Source of the DNA: Pseudolactococcus plantarum
Lineage (GTDB): Bacteria; Bacillota; Bacilli; Lactobacillales; Streptococcaceae
DNA length: 64,000 nucleotides
NCBI RefSeq assembly: GCF_002441715.1
Contig: NZ_JXJX01000006.1
Span: forward strand, 62,001-126,000
Reading direction: 5' to 3'
Position numbers and translations under genes: made by a program
The notes under the pieces: generated by a model
What the model saw: the letters and a program-made list of their open reading frames with translations, nothing else
Database searches by the model: none
What the model was told of the DNA's origin: nothing
Part shown: positions 46,437-55,255 of the stretch, in pieces
Layout of the letters: every line of letters begins with the position of its first letter
Numbering within the stretch: the stretch's first letter is position 1

Positions 46437-47876
46437 ATGGGTGATAATTTAGTATTACATACAGATTTGTATCAGATAAACATGATGCAAGTCTATTTTG
46501 AGAAAGGGATTTCTGAAAAACGTGCTGTATTTGAGGTGTATTTTCGAGAAATGCCTTTCAAAAATGGCTATGCTGTTTTTGCTGGTCTCGAACGCGTTGT
46601 CAGCTACTTAAAAGACTTACATTTTGATGAAGCGGCTATTGCGTATTTAAGAGAACTTGGTTATCCAGAAGCGTTTCTAACTTACTTATCAGCTATGCGC
46701 TTTACTTGCGATGTCAAATCTGTTAAAGAAGGTGATTTAGTATTTGCCAATGAACCGATTATGCAAATTGAGGGACCACTAGCACAATGCCAGTTAGTTG
46801 AAACAGCAATCCTGAATATCGTCAATTTTCAAACGCTTATTGCGACAAAAGCAGCGAGAATTAAGTCTGTTATCGGAGATGCCCCTTTACTTGAATTTGG
46901 GACTAGACGTGCACAAGAAATGGACGCTGCGATTTGGGGGACACGTGCTGCCGTTATTGGTGGGGCCGATGCAACGTCAAATGTTCGAGCAGGTCAGTTA
47001 TTTGGCATCCCGGTTTCAGGCACTCATGCCCATGCCCTAGTACAAGCTTATGGTAATGACTATGATGCGTTTATGGCGTATGCGACGACACATCGAGATT
47101 GCGTATTTTTGGTGGACACCTATGATACGTTAAAAATCGGTGTACCTGCTGCGATTAAAGTGGCACAGGAAATGGGAGATAAGATTAATTTTTTAGGTGT
47201 TCGGATTGATTCGGGCGATATGGCTTATATATCTAAAAAGGTACGAGAACAACTAGATGAAGCAGGGTTTACGTCAGCTAAAATTTATGCGTCAAATGAT
47301 CTTGATGAAAATACCATCCTCAACTTAAAAATGCAAAAAGCTAAAATCGATGTATGGGGTGTCGGTACCAAACTGATTACTGCTTATGATCAACCTGCTT
47401 TAGGTGCCGTTTATAAGATTGTCTCTATAGAAAAAGAAAACGGTGAGATGCGAGATACCATCAAACTGTCAAATAACGCCGAGAAAGTTTCTACTCCGGG
47501 TAAAAAGCAAGTCTGGCGAATCAGGAGCTTGGATAAAAACAAATCTGAAGGAGACTATATTACTTTTTCAGATGTCGATCCAAACGATTTATCAGAACTT
47601 GTCATGTTTCATCCGACCTACACGTATATCAATAAAAAGTTGACTAATTTTACGGCACGTCCACTTTTAGTACCGATTTTTGAAAAAGGTAACTTAGTTT
47701 ATGACTTACCTGATTTGGTAGCCATAAAAGCCTACTTCAACGAAAAGTTAGATGATTTGTGGGAAGAATATAAACGTGATTTAAATCCTCAGGATTATCC
47801 GGTTGATTTAGCACAAGATGTATGGGATCATAAAATGAAATTAATAGATGAAGTGAGAAAGGATGTCTATAAATGA
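46437..47876 (+). CDS. pncB: Nicotinate phosphoribosyltransferase
   Basis: Converts nicotinate and PRPP to nicotinate mononucleotide. 479 residues, long Gram-positive type. Seen: [17 protein letters not shown] (4-20), the catalytic region [20 protein letters not shown] (about 153-172) with [22 protein letters not shown] and [12 protein letters not shown]. First of three overlapping NAD genes; it overlaps nadE by 4 nt. Lactococci need external nicotinate, so this is probably the main NAD route. Confidence 0.94.
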   Translation: MGDNLVLHTDLYQINMMQVYFEKGISEKRAVFEVYFREMPFKNGYAVFAGLERVVSYLKDLHFDEAAIAYLRELGYPEAFLTYLSAMRFTCDVKSVKEGDLVFANEPIMQIEGPLAQCQLVETAILNIVNFQTLIATKAARIKSVIGDAPLLEFGTRRAQEMDAAIWGTRAAVIGGADATSNVRAGQLFGIPVSGTHAHALVQAYGNDYDAFMAYATTHRDCVFLVDTYDTLKIGVPAAIKVAQEMGDKINFLGVRIDSGDMAYISKKVREQLDEAGFTSAKIYASNDLDENTILNLKMQKAKIDVWGVGTKLITAYDQPALGAVYKIVSIEKENGEMRDTIKLSNNAEKVSTPGKKQVWRIRSLDKNKSEGDYITFSDVDPNDLSELVMFHPTYTYINKKLTNFTARPLLVPIFEKGNLVYDLPDLVAIKAYFNEKLDDLWEEYKRDLNPQDYPVDLAQDVWDHKMKLIDEVRKDVYK

Positions 47877-48700
47877 GTTTACAAGAAGAAATTATTTCAG
47901 AGTTAGGCGTTAAGTCAGAGATATCCGCAGCCCAAGAGGTAACACGTTCAGTTGACTTTTTGAAAGATTACTTAAAACGTCATCCTTTCCTAAAAACGTT
48001 AGTTTTAGGTATTTCTGGTGGTCAAGATTCAAGCTTAGCAGGGCGCTTAGCACAATTAGCAGTCGAAGCATTACGTGCTGAAACTGGCGATGCGTCTTAT
48101 CAATTTATCGCTATTCGACTACCTTATGGCGTACAACAGGATGAAGCTGATGCACAGCGCGCACTTGAATTTATCAAACCAGATCAAAGTTTGACAGTAA
48201 ACATTAAAGCAGCAGTAGATGGTGAGGTTGCGGCTTTAGCAGCAGCTGGTGTTGACATTTCTGATTTTAACAAAGGAAATATCAAAGCACGTCAACGTAT
48301 GATTACACAGTATGCAATCGCTGGTGCCAATGCTGGTGCAGTGATTGGTACCGATCATGCTGCTGAAAATATCACTGGGTTCTTTACTAAGTTTGGTGAT
48401 GGTGGCGCTGATATCTTACCACTTTTTAGACTTAACAAACGTCAAGGTAAAGCATTGCTTGCTTATTTATCAGCAGATGCTGCAATTTATGAAAAAATAC
48501 CAACTGCCGATTTAGAAGATGGTAAACCAGGTTTGGCTGATGAGGTAGCCCTTGGTGTCACTTATGATGAGATTGATGATTATTTAGAGGGTAAAAAAGT
48601 AAGTGAGCAAGCGCAATCTGTCATTGAAAATTGGTGGGTAAAAACGCAACACAAACGCCACTTGCCAATCACTGTTTTTGATGACTTTTGGCGCGCATGA
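47873..48700 (+). CDS. nadE: NH3-dependent NAD+ synthetase
   Basis: Amidates nicotinate adenine dinucleotide to NAD+ using ammonia and ATP. 275 residues; no glutaminase domain, so the ammonia-dependent form. The PP-loop is [18 protein letters not shown] (about 43-60); [22 protein letters not shown] and [14 protein letters not shown] follow. Overlaps both neighbours by 4 nt (ATGA). Confidence 0.96.
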   Translation: MSLQEEIISELGVKSEISAAQEVTRSVDFLKDYLKRHPFLKTLVLGISGGQDSSLAGRLAQLAVEALRAETGDASYQFIAIRLPYGVQQDEADAQRALEFIKPDQSLTVNIKAAVDGEVAALAAAGVDISDFNKGNIKARQRMITQYAIAGANAGAVIGTDHAAENITGFFTKFGDGGADILPLFRLNKRQGKALLAYLSADAAIYEKIPTADLEDGKPGLADEVALGVTYDEIDDYLEGKKVSEQAQSVIENWWVKTQHKRHLPITVFDDFWRA

Positions 48701-49263
48701 AAATAGGTATTTTAGGTGGCAATTTTAATCCTGTTCACAATGCACACCTGTTTATTGCAGATCAAGTACAACAAAGATTAGGACTAGATGAGGTTCAGTT
48801 GCTACCTGAAAACGAACCACCTCATGTAGATGCTAAGGAGACGATAGCAGCGCACCATCGTGTTAACATGCTAACTTTAGCACTTGCTAACTATCCAAAC
48901 TTAACCATTAATCTATCGGAAATTGAACGTGGTGGAAAATCTTTCACGTTCGATACAATGACACAGCTCACAACCCAACACCCAGAAAATGAGTATTTTT
49001 TCATCATCGGTGGAGATATGGTTGATTATTTGGAAAAATGGTACAAAATTGATGCGTTGATGAATCTAGTCACATTTGTTGCTGTAAGACGTGACCAATC
49101 GTCTGAATTAAAGACGAGCTATCCAGTTCAGATAGTTGATCTGCCGATTTTGTCTACATCATCAAGCTATATTCGTGACTGTATCGCAACAGATATAGCC
49201 CCAAACTTTTTGCTACCTGCCGAAGTACTTGCTTATATTAATCAACATGGCATTTACCAGTAA
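48697..49263 (+). CDS. nadD: Nicotinate-nucleotide adenylyltransferase
   Basis: Adenylates nicotinate mononucleotide to NaAD, the step between PncB and NadE. 188 residues with the nucleotidyltransferase motif [13 protein letters not shown] (about 6-18) and the C-terminal [11 protein letters not shown] (ISSTxIR-type). ATG 48697 overlaps the nadE stop. In many Firmicutes nadD sits with yqeK; here it is joined to pncB-nadE, completing the pathway in one transcript. Confidence 0.94.
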   Translation: MKIGILGGNFNPVHNAHLFIADQVQQRLGLDEVQLLPENEPPHVDAKETIAAHHRVNMLTLALANYPNLTINLSEIERGGKSFTFDTMTQLTTQHPENEYFFIIGGDMVDYLEKWYKIDALMNLVTFVAVRRDQSSELKTSYPVQIVDLPILSTSSSYIRDCIATDIAPNFLLPAEVLAYINQHGIYQ

Positions 49264-49291
49264 AATGGGATGCTATGCGTCGGAGGATATT

Positions 49292-50617
49292 ATGCTAGAA
49301 TTAACACAAGAATTTACACAATCATTATTTGATACCTATAAGGCGACTCCTAAATTTGGTGCAGTAGAAAATGCTGTGACTAAAAATGGCTTGCTTAATT
49401 CACTTGAAAATCGGGCATCACATGCTGCAAACTTACCTGTTTTTTCAATTGATTTGACAAATGATCCTGTCAGTAATCAAAAACAATCTGGCCGTTGCTG
49501 GATGTTTGCTGCCTTAAATACATTTCGTCATAAAATTTTAACAGAATTTAAACTTGAAAATTTTGAATTATCACAAGCCTATACATTTTTCTGGGATAAG
49601 TATGAGAAATCAAACTGGTTTCTAGAACAAATTATTGGCACGAGTGATCTTGAACTTGGTGATCGAAAATTAAAATTTTTGCTTGATGTGCCACAACAAG
49701 ATGGTGGACAATGGGATATGGTTGTGGCACTTTTCCAAAAATATGGTGTCGTACCCAAAGCGATCTATCCAGAATCAATCTCATCTAGTGCTAGCCGAGA
49801 ACTCAATCAATATTTAAATAAATTATTACGTCAAGATGCGCAAATTTTACGTGAGTTGATCAAAACAGGTGGTGACGTAGCAGCTAAAAAAGCTGAGTTG
49901 TTACAAGAAGTTTTTAATTACTTGTCGATGACATTAGGCTTGCCACCACAAGCATTTGAGTTTGAGTATCGTGATAAAGATAACGCATTTCATAAATTAT
50001 CTCATGTGACACCACAAGCGTTTTATGATCAGTTTGTGAATCTCAATCTAGATGATTATGTGAGTGTGATCAATGCACCAACTGCAGACAAACCTTATAA
50101 TCAATCTTATACAGTTGAATTTTTAGGCAATGTCGTTGGTGCGCGTGATGTTAAACATTTGAATGTCGATATGGAGCGCTTTAAACAATTAGCTATCGAA
50201 CAACTGCAAGCCGGTGAAACAGTCTGGTTTGGCTGTGATGTTGGACAAGAGTCAAATCGTAAAGATGGTCTTTTAACACTAGATGCGTACGATTTTTCAG
50301 CCATGGATATCGCCTTTACACAAGATAAAGCAAGTCGACTAGATTATTCTGAGTCTTTGATGACACATGCAATGGTGTTAACTGGCGTTGATTTAGATGA
50401 TACTGGCTATCCACTAAAATGGAAGGTGGAAAACTCATGGGGAGATGCTGTCGGGAAAAAAGGTTACTTCACAGCATCTGATGCTTGGATGGATGAATAT
50501 ACCTATCAAATCGTCATCAGAAAAGACTTTTTGAATGACGTAGAACTAACAGCCTATGACGCACAGCCAATTTCTCTATTGCCGTGGGATCCTATGGGTG
50601 CACTTGCATCAAGATAA
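49292..50617 (+). CDS. pepC: Aminopeptidase C (bleomycin hydrolase family)
   Basis: Cytoplasmic cysteine aminopeptidase, papain fold, C1B family, 441 residues; part of lactococcal casein peptide use. The catalytic triad is visible: Cys in QKQSGRCWMFAALN (about 69), His in LMTHAMVLTGVD (about 363) and Asn in WKVENSWGD (about 384). The C-terminus ends AS-R, the self-inserting tail typical of bleomycin hydrolases. ATG 49292 is chosen from GGAGGATATT; the frame continues upstream into nadD. Confidence 0.96.
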   Translation: MLELTQEFTQSLFDTYKATPKFGAVENAVTKNGLLNSLENRASHAANLPVFSIDLTNDPVSNQKQSGRCWMFAALNTFRHKILTEFKLENFELSQAYTFFWDKYEKSNWFLEQIIGTSDLELGDRKLKFLLDVPQQDGGQWDMVVALFQKYGVVPKAIYPESISSSASRELNQYLNKLLRQDAQILRELIKTGGDVAAKKAELLQEVFNYLSMTLGLPPQAFEFEYRDKDNAFHKLSHVTPQAFYDQFVNLNLDDYVSVINAPTADKPYNQSYTVEFLGNVVGARDVKHLNVDMERFKQLAIEQLQAGETVWFGCDVGQESNRKDGLLTLDAYDFSAMDIAFTQDKASRLDYSESLMTHAMVLTGVDLDDTGYPLKWKVENSWGDAVGKKGYFTASDAWMDEYTYQIVIRKDFLNDVELTAYDAQPISLLPWDPMGALASR

Positions 50618-50625
50618 CAATCAGT

Positions 50626-50659
50626 AAAAAAGAACTAGTTTTTATCTAGTTCTTTTTTT
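50626..50659. terminator. Terminator after pepC
   Basis: AAAAAAGAACTAG / CTAGTTCTTTTTT with a 7-nt loop. Confidence 0.93.
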
Positions 50660-50734
50660 CGTTATGAAGCCTATTTTATTTTAGGGAATTGAGCAGTTTT
50701 TTGTGATATTCGAAGAATGCCTTTATTATCCTTA

Positions 50735-51124
50735 TCAAGGATTAATAATCACTCGTGTTCCTACAGGAAGCACCCCTAAATTAGCCTGTTGATATAACCA
50801 GTGGCTATCAGCTACTGATAATCGAACGCAATTAGATTTTAAATAAGTCCTAATTAGATTTTAAATAAGTCCTATTTTTCGAGATACTTGTTTCTATAGA
50901 CAAATTTGTAAATTTTGTTAAATCAGGATAATTCATCACTTCAGAAGAAAGTTGCCAATAATCCCCCGTCAAATGTCGCATCGGTGAAGTAGTATGTTTT
51001 TTTATATTTTTTGATGTTGATGTTTTATGAGCTTTTGCTGCAGCAGTATCAGATTGATGGTTAGTACATGCTGTTTAAGAAAGTAGTATCATGACAATAA
51101 AACTAATTGAAATAATTTTTTCAT
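50735..51124 (-). pseudogene. Decayed L,D-transpeptidase (YkuD) lipoprotein gene
   Basis: Read on the minus strand. ATG 51124 follows AAGGAC. Restoring one A in the early A-run gives a lipoprotein signal MKKIISISFIVMILLS, then a TAA stop, then the lipobox TAC and CTNHQSDTAAAKAH. The frame runs on through the pre-catalytic segment YPDLTKFTNLSIETSISKNR. The catalytic middle is missing. After a tandem 22-bp duplication, the C-terminal YkuD end resumes with CVRLSVADSHWLYQ and LPVGTRVIINP. Lesions seen: one frameshift, one nonsense codon, a large internal deletion and a duplication carrying a stop. The gene made a cell-surface wall-crosslinking enzyme and is dead here. Confidence 0.85.
50830..50873. 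repeat. Tandem 22-bp duplication inside the pseudogene
   Basis: Two exact copies of AATTAGATTTTAAATAAGTC plus CT at 50830-50851 and 50852-50873. They mark the deletion junction of the L,D-transpeptidase remnant. Confidence 0.9.
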
Positions 51125-51275
51125 CAGGTCCTTCTTAAATTTTTTTATGTTAGTGAAAAGATAGTTGGTATATGATGTATTACTTTTTAGTTTGCTGATG
51201 GATAATCGTTGCAAACTATTAAGATTTAAAAATCTATCAGTATCGCTTGATTAATGTTGTATGTTGAGTTTAGTA

Positions 51276-51626
51276 TTAATGAGTTACCAATCTGTTCAGT
51301 TTGATTGCCCATTCCTCAGCATTTGCAACCCCTATAATTAATCTTTTGAACTTTTCGTTACGTAATGCAATGACTATGGGTGTTTCAGTTCTAGTCACGT
51401 TCCAAAAATTCTTTTCTTTTTTTGAAATAAAAGTACCAGACCATTTACTAAAGGTTGCAAGTCCAAGCAGTCTAATTCCTTTACGTTCATTTGTAATCTT
51501 TTTATCGATAGATACACTTATGATATTTTTAAATGGTATTTCAATTTTATTTGTAAAAGACCATATTTTATCCAACCCCTTTGGTTCAATAATTAGTCTA
51601 TCTTTTTCAATAGTTAACAGGTTCAT
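51276..51626 (-). CDS. Small PH-domain-like protein, unknown function
   Basis: 116 residues with an alternating beta pattern: MNLLTIEKDRLIIEPKGLDK, WSFTNKIEIPFKNIISVSID, GIRLLGLATFSKWSGTF, and IVIALRNEKFKRLIIGV, then a C-terminal helix (NAEEWAIKLNRLV). This resembles bacterial PH-like domains. Start ATG 51626 follows GAGGTATAGAA. It stands alone in a gene-poor, partly decayed region, consistent with accessory DNA. Function unknown; the fold call is tentative. Confidence 0.65.
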   Translation of the reverse strand: MNLLTIEKDRLIIEPKGLDKIWSFTNKIEIPFKNIISVSIDKKITNERKGIRLLGLATFSKWSGTFISKKEKNFWNVTRTETPIVIALRNEKFKRLIIGVANAEEWAIKLNRLVTH

Positions 51627-52222
51627 TTCTATACCTCGTAATTCATTTATGCAAATTATCTAATTCCAGCTTACATATATATCGGAATATGTGTTTAAAG
51701 AACTGTGATAGTCTACAAATCACATTTGTTGTAATCTAACAAGAGCATTGGCTAAGTAGATGAGTTTTTTATTAGGCTCTAAAAATTTATCAATAGCAGT
51801 TAGCGAGACGTTATTCATTTTACCTACTTTTAATAATGTATCAATTCATTTTAGTTGTGAAGTACTTTAATATCTTGGACAAGTTATCAAAATACGATTG
51901 CAACAAAAAAGTCCCAACTAGCCAAAATAAAGATTTTAAACTTAGCAGAGAAACTCTTGCAAGGCTTTACTTTACTCATAGTTTAACAAAAGTATGAAAG
52001 TTACACAAATGAGAAGGACAAGATGCTCTTAGGGATTAAATAATTTTAAATAAACCGTAAAACTAGATGTGTTATTTTTGACCTAGCTGTGAATGTATGG
52101 AAGAGTTATGTCGGGATAAGAAGTTATTGATAGTATACATCAACTAAAAGTAGCTATTCGTTTTATTTTTTTATTGTTTAGTGCTATACTATAATCTATC
52201 ATCAAGAAATGAGGAGAATATT
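51627..52222. other. Gene-poor region upstream of marR with possible gene remnants
   Basis: About 600 nt. A 32-codon minus-strand frame (51720-51818) has AGG five bases before its ATG and reads MNNVSLTAIDKFLEPNKKLI. A 53-codon plus-strand frame (51836-51997) has protein-like composition near its end (KDFKLSRETLARLYFTHS) but no ribosome binding site. Both look like relics rather than working genes. A TGCTATACT extended -10 for marR (-10 hexamer 52186-52191) lies near the end. Confidence 0.4.
52128..52144. promoter_or_regulatory. Candidate MarR operator
   Basis: TTGATAGTATACATCAA, an imperfect palindrome with TTGAT/ATCAA arms, about 40 bp before the marR -10 box. Position and form suit autoregulation; inferred. 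Confidence 0.45.
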
Positions 52223-52726
52223 GTGAAACAAGATGAGAGGTTTAATGAATTAGCTGAACAATTTTTTAAGATAAATAACCAGTTGACTAAAATACAACAT
52301 AAGCCTATTAATATCAAAGATGATATTAATATCAGTACCAGTCAGCTACATTTACTGGAGATGATTGCTAAATATCCTAAGCTAACTATCACCTCTCTTG
52401 CAACTTGTTTAGGTGTCACAAAAGGAAATATTTCTCAGCAGATACCAAAATTATTAAGTCTGGACTTGATTACTATCGTTCAAAAAAAAGAAAACAAAAA
52501 AAACAAAGCAGTGCTGATTACCTCCTTAGGCGAATCAGTACTAGCGTCTCATAATAGTTTACATGAGGCTTTATATCGATCCATCACAAATGATCTGTCG
52601 GCATTTTCTAGCGATCAAATTGGGATATTAATAGACATTTTTCAAAAAATAGCTTTGAGTATAGATGAATACCAGCTCATGTTTCAACAAAAGGAGGCCG
52701 AATATGGAAATAGTGATAAATCATAA
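52223..52726 (+). CDS. MarR-family transcriptional regulator
   Basis: Winged-helix regulator of 167 residues. N-terminal dimerisation helix, then the winged helix at about 55-115: QLHLLEMIAKYPKLTITSLA, CLGVTKGNISQQIPKL, LDLITIVQKKENKKNKAVLI. GTG start at 52223 follows GAGGAG. It overlaps the next gene by 23 nt, which strongly suggests the neighbour is its target or partner. The ligand is unknown. Confidence 0.88.
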   Translation: MKQDERFNELAEQFFKINNQLTKIQHKPINIKDDINISTSQLHLLEMIAKYPKLTITSLATCLGVTKGNISQQIPKLLSLDLITIVQKKENKKNKAVLITSLGESVLASHNSLHEALYRSITNDLSAFSSDQIGILIDIFQKIALSIDEYQLMFQQKEAEYGNSDKS

Positions 52727-53453
52727 ATTAATCTCTAAAGAAGAAATAGACAAATGGGAATTAAAGCGTTTGAGGTATGAGTATAACTTTTTGATAAAAA
52801 AGGGATTTAGATTAAATCCTGACTTGTTATCCTTAGCGCATATTGATCAAGCTAGGGAAGCATTAGGGAGAATGAAATCTTCTCAAGATCCTGAAGTATT
52901 TCGAAGTTTACTAAAAAAACGGTATACATTCGGAAATTTCGTCTCAAAAATTGCAGCTAAGCTCTCAAGAGGGAACAGAAAGTTTAGTATGGCTGAACTG
53001 ATAATTCAGCATACTGATATGACCCCTGAGGAAGTCATGGAAAAGATAGAAACCATCATGTTAGTCAATAGTGCTGAGCATCTATTTATGAATTTAGCTA
53101 CAAATCCGGATCATTTTGTCTTAACTGCTACAGATAAAAATAGACAAGAAGTGATTGAATATACAGGGGGATCGCCTTTACCAACTAGATTTTTTGCGCA
53201 TTATGGGGATGTTCAGGGCTTGCGGTCTAGTTTGAGTCAAGACTATCAAGTGCAAGCCGCTGGCACTGCAAAGCTTGAAGATGGTACGATTATTGGTGGC
53301 GTGCGGCACCAAATAAAGCAAGAAAAAGATGGGTTGCGTTTTAAAGCATTGGTAGAATTTCCATCAGTTCTACCGCGTTATATGATCAGAAAACATCAAT
53401 ACCATTTGGCTTGTGAATTTAGAAGATGGATTGGCTATGTCATCAACGCGTAA
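52704..53453 (+). CDS. Unrecognised 249-residue protein coupled to MarR
   Basis: Soluble, charged protein with no signal peptide or membrane helix. An N-terminal helical part (1-110; ISKEEIDKWELKRLRYEYNF, RKFSMAELIIQHTDMTPEEV) is followed by a more beta-like part (about 140-249) with TGGSPLPTRFFAHYGDVQGL and GVRHQIKQEKDGLRF. ATG 52704 follows AAAGGAGG inside the end of marR. I do not recognise the family, and no catalytic motif is obvious. The operon with MarR suggests a stress- or ligand-responsive role. Confidence 0.8.
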   Translation: MEIVINHKLISKEEIDKWELKRLRYEYNFLIKKGFRLNPDLLSLAHIDQAREALGRMKSSQDPEVFRSLLKKRYTFGNFVSKIAAKLSRGNRKFSMAELIIQHTDMTPEEVMEKIETIMLVNSAEHLFMNLATNPDHFVLTATDKNRQEVIEYTGGSPLPTRFFAHYGDVQGLRSSLSQDYQVQAAGTAKLEDGTIIGGVRHQIKQEKDGLRFKALVEFPSVLPRYMIRKHQYHLACEFRRWIGYVINA

Positions 53454-53611
53454 CGATGGTCTGCTTTTTTTGTCATCTATTAATGTTTAAGTCACGAGGC
53501 GGTGGTTTACGGCGGTCGCATTGAACTCCATTGTTTTTTATTGTGTACCCTATTTTTAACAATTGCTTAACAAGCGAGTTGTGCCCCCTATTGCGGTTTA
53601 GTGAGCTTGCG

Positions 53612-53620
53612 TGGTATAAT
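53612..53620 (+). promoter_or_regulatory. Extended -10 promoter of the helicase gene, leaderless layout
   Basis: TGGTATAAT ends 6 nt before the ATG at 53627. TTGCGG at 53591-53596 is a possible -35 with an 18-bp spacer. Predicted +1 falls on or next to the start codon. Confidence 0.7.
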
Positions 53621-53626
53621 CACAAG

Positions 53627-55087
53627 ATGAAGACATTTGATACTTTAAATATTAGTCATAAAACAAAGCAAGCATTGACTGCGCTGAATTATATTGAACC
53701 TACGCAAGTACAGGAGTCTGTGATTAGTGAGATGATCGCAGGTCATGACCTACTTGTTAAATCACAGACAGGTAGTGGTAAAACAGCTGCATTTGCTATT
53801 CCAATCGTGGAAAGCATTGCTTGGGAAGAACGCCGCCCTCAGGTACTTGTACTTGCCCCAACGAGAGAGTTAGCATCACAAATTAGCGAAGAAATTTTTA
53901 ATATTGGCCGTTTCAAACGTATTAAGGTTGAAACGTTAATCGGCCATGCTTCTTTTCAAGCACAAGCCCGTAATTTGAAGGAACGCACACATGTTGTCGT
54001 TGCCACACCTGGTAGATTATTGGATCATATCGAACAAGGGACGATTCAGCTAGGGTTAGTGAAACTGATGGTACTCGATGAAGTTGATGAGATGCTTAGC
54101 ATGGGGTTCATGGATCAAGTTGATGCCATCTTTGATGCCTTGTCAAGTCGACCACAAGTGGCACTGTTTTCGGCCACATTACCTCAGGAAGTAAAAGATA
54201 TCGCCGATTTTTATGTCAAAAATCCTACTGTAGTCGAAGTGGAGGCAACCAACGCCGTATCAAAACGAATTAATCAGTCTTTCTACTTAGTAGACCAAGC
54301 AGATAAGCTTGAAAGCCTTTATCAGCTACTGGTCATTGAAAATCCAGATTCAGCGATTATTTTTGCCAATACTCGCGCTGCTGTTGATGATATTTCGACA
54401 TTTTTACAGCAAAAAAATGTGAATACTGAAACCTTACATGGCGGAATGGAACAACGTGATAGAACTCGGGTTATCAATGACTTTAAGCATAATTATTTCC
54501 GCTATTTGATTGCAACTGATGTTGCAGCACGTGGGATTGATGTGGCAGATATTGCAGTTGTCTATAACTATGATCTACCTGACAATCCAGATGCCTATAC
54601 ACATCGCATCGGTCGCTCAGCACGTTTTGAAAAAACAGGACAAGCGATTGCTTTAGTGAGCCCTGCGCAACGCAGTGATTTTGCTAAAATCGAGCAAGCT
54701 CAAAAGCTACTTGGTGCATCAATAGTTGAGATGCAGCTGCCAAGTATCAGTTTAGTTGATAAACGTCTTTCGTCCTTTATCGCCAAACAAAATCGTGCCT
54801 TAGTGTTAAAAAAAGATAAGAATACGCTGTTTAAAGACGAGATTATGAAACTGCATATTAATGCAGGCAAGAAGACAAAACTCAGAGCTGGTGATGTCGT
54901 GGGTGCAATTACGAGTATTCCAGGGATCACGGGTGATGATGTTGGCGTGATTTCGATTGTTGATGTGTCGACTTTTGTCGAAATTTTAAATGGCAAAGGC
55001 GCCAAAGTATTAAAGGCGTTGCAAACTGAAAAAATTAAGGGTAGAGTTCGTAAAGTATCACGAGCAAATGCGGGGAAATATGAGTAA
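53627..55087 (+). CDS. dbpA: DbpA/YxiN-type DEAD-box RNA helicase
   Basis: ATP-dependent RNA helicase, 486 residues. Motifs: Q-motif (FDTLNISHKTKQALTALNY), I SQTGSGKTAAF, Ia PTREL, II LDEVDEMLSMGF (DEVD rather than DEAD), III SAT, V ARGIDVAD, VI HRIGRSAR. The C-terminal domain (about 400-486) matches the DbpA RNA-recognition fold (LRAGDVVGAITSIPGITGDD, IKGRVRKV), which binds hairpin 92 of 23S rRNA, so a role in large-subunit assembly is likely. The ATG at 53627 sits directly behind the -10 box with no Shine-Dalgarno. Confidence 0.92.
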   Translation: MKTFDTLNISHKTKQALTALNYIEPTQVQESVISEMIAGHDLLVKSQTGSGKTAAFAIPIVESIAWEERRPQVLVLAPTRELASQISEEIFNIGRFKRIKVETLIGHASFQAQARNLKERTHVVVATPGRLLDHIEQGTIQLGLVKLMVLDEVDEMLSMGFMDQVDAIFDALSSRPQVALFSATLPQEVKDIADFYVKNPTVVEVEATNAVSKRINQSFYLVDQADKLESLYQLLVIENPDSAIIFANTRAAVDDISTFLQQKNVNTETLHGGMEQRDRTRVINDFKHNYFRYLIATDVAARGIDVADIAVVYNYDLPDNPDAYTHRIGRSARFEKTGQAIALVSPAQRSDFAKIEQAQKLLGASIVEMQLPSISLVDKRLSSFIAKQNRALVLKKDKNTLFKDEIMKLHINAGKKTKLRAGDVVGAITSIPGITGDDVGVISIVDVSTFVEILNGKGAKVLKALQTEKIKGRVRKVSRANAGKYE

Positions 55088-55204
55088 ACGCATAGCCTAT
55101 CTGAGGATTGAGGGATTGTCTTAGGGTTAAAGATTAGCTAAAGTATCACTCGTAGAGTTCTTATCAGACTGAATCAAGTTAAGCTAATATCCCTGAAAGC
55201 AAGT

Positions 55205-55242
55205 AAAGACTTAATTTAGCTTACCTAAGTTAAGTCTTTTTG
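55205..55242. terminator. Terminator after dbpA, overlapping the rpiA promoter
   Basis: AAAGACTTAA / TTAAGTCTTT with a TTTTT tail that runs straight into TGCTATAAT, the rpiA -10. Confidence 0.85.
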
Positions 55243-55249
55243 CTATAAT
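55241..55249 (+). promoter_or_regulatory. Extended -10 promoter of rpiA, leaderless layout
   Basis: TGCTATAAT (-10 hexamer at 55244-55249) ends 6 nt before the ATG at 55256; no Shine-Dalgarno fits between them. Confidence 0.75.
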
Positions 55250-55255
55250 GAGTTT

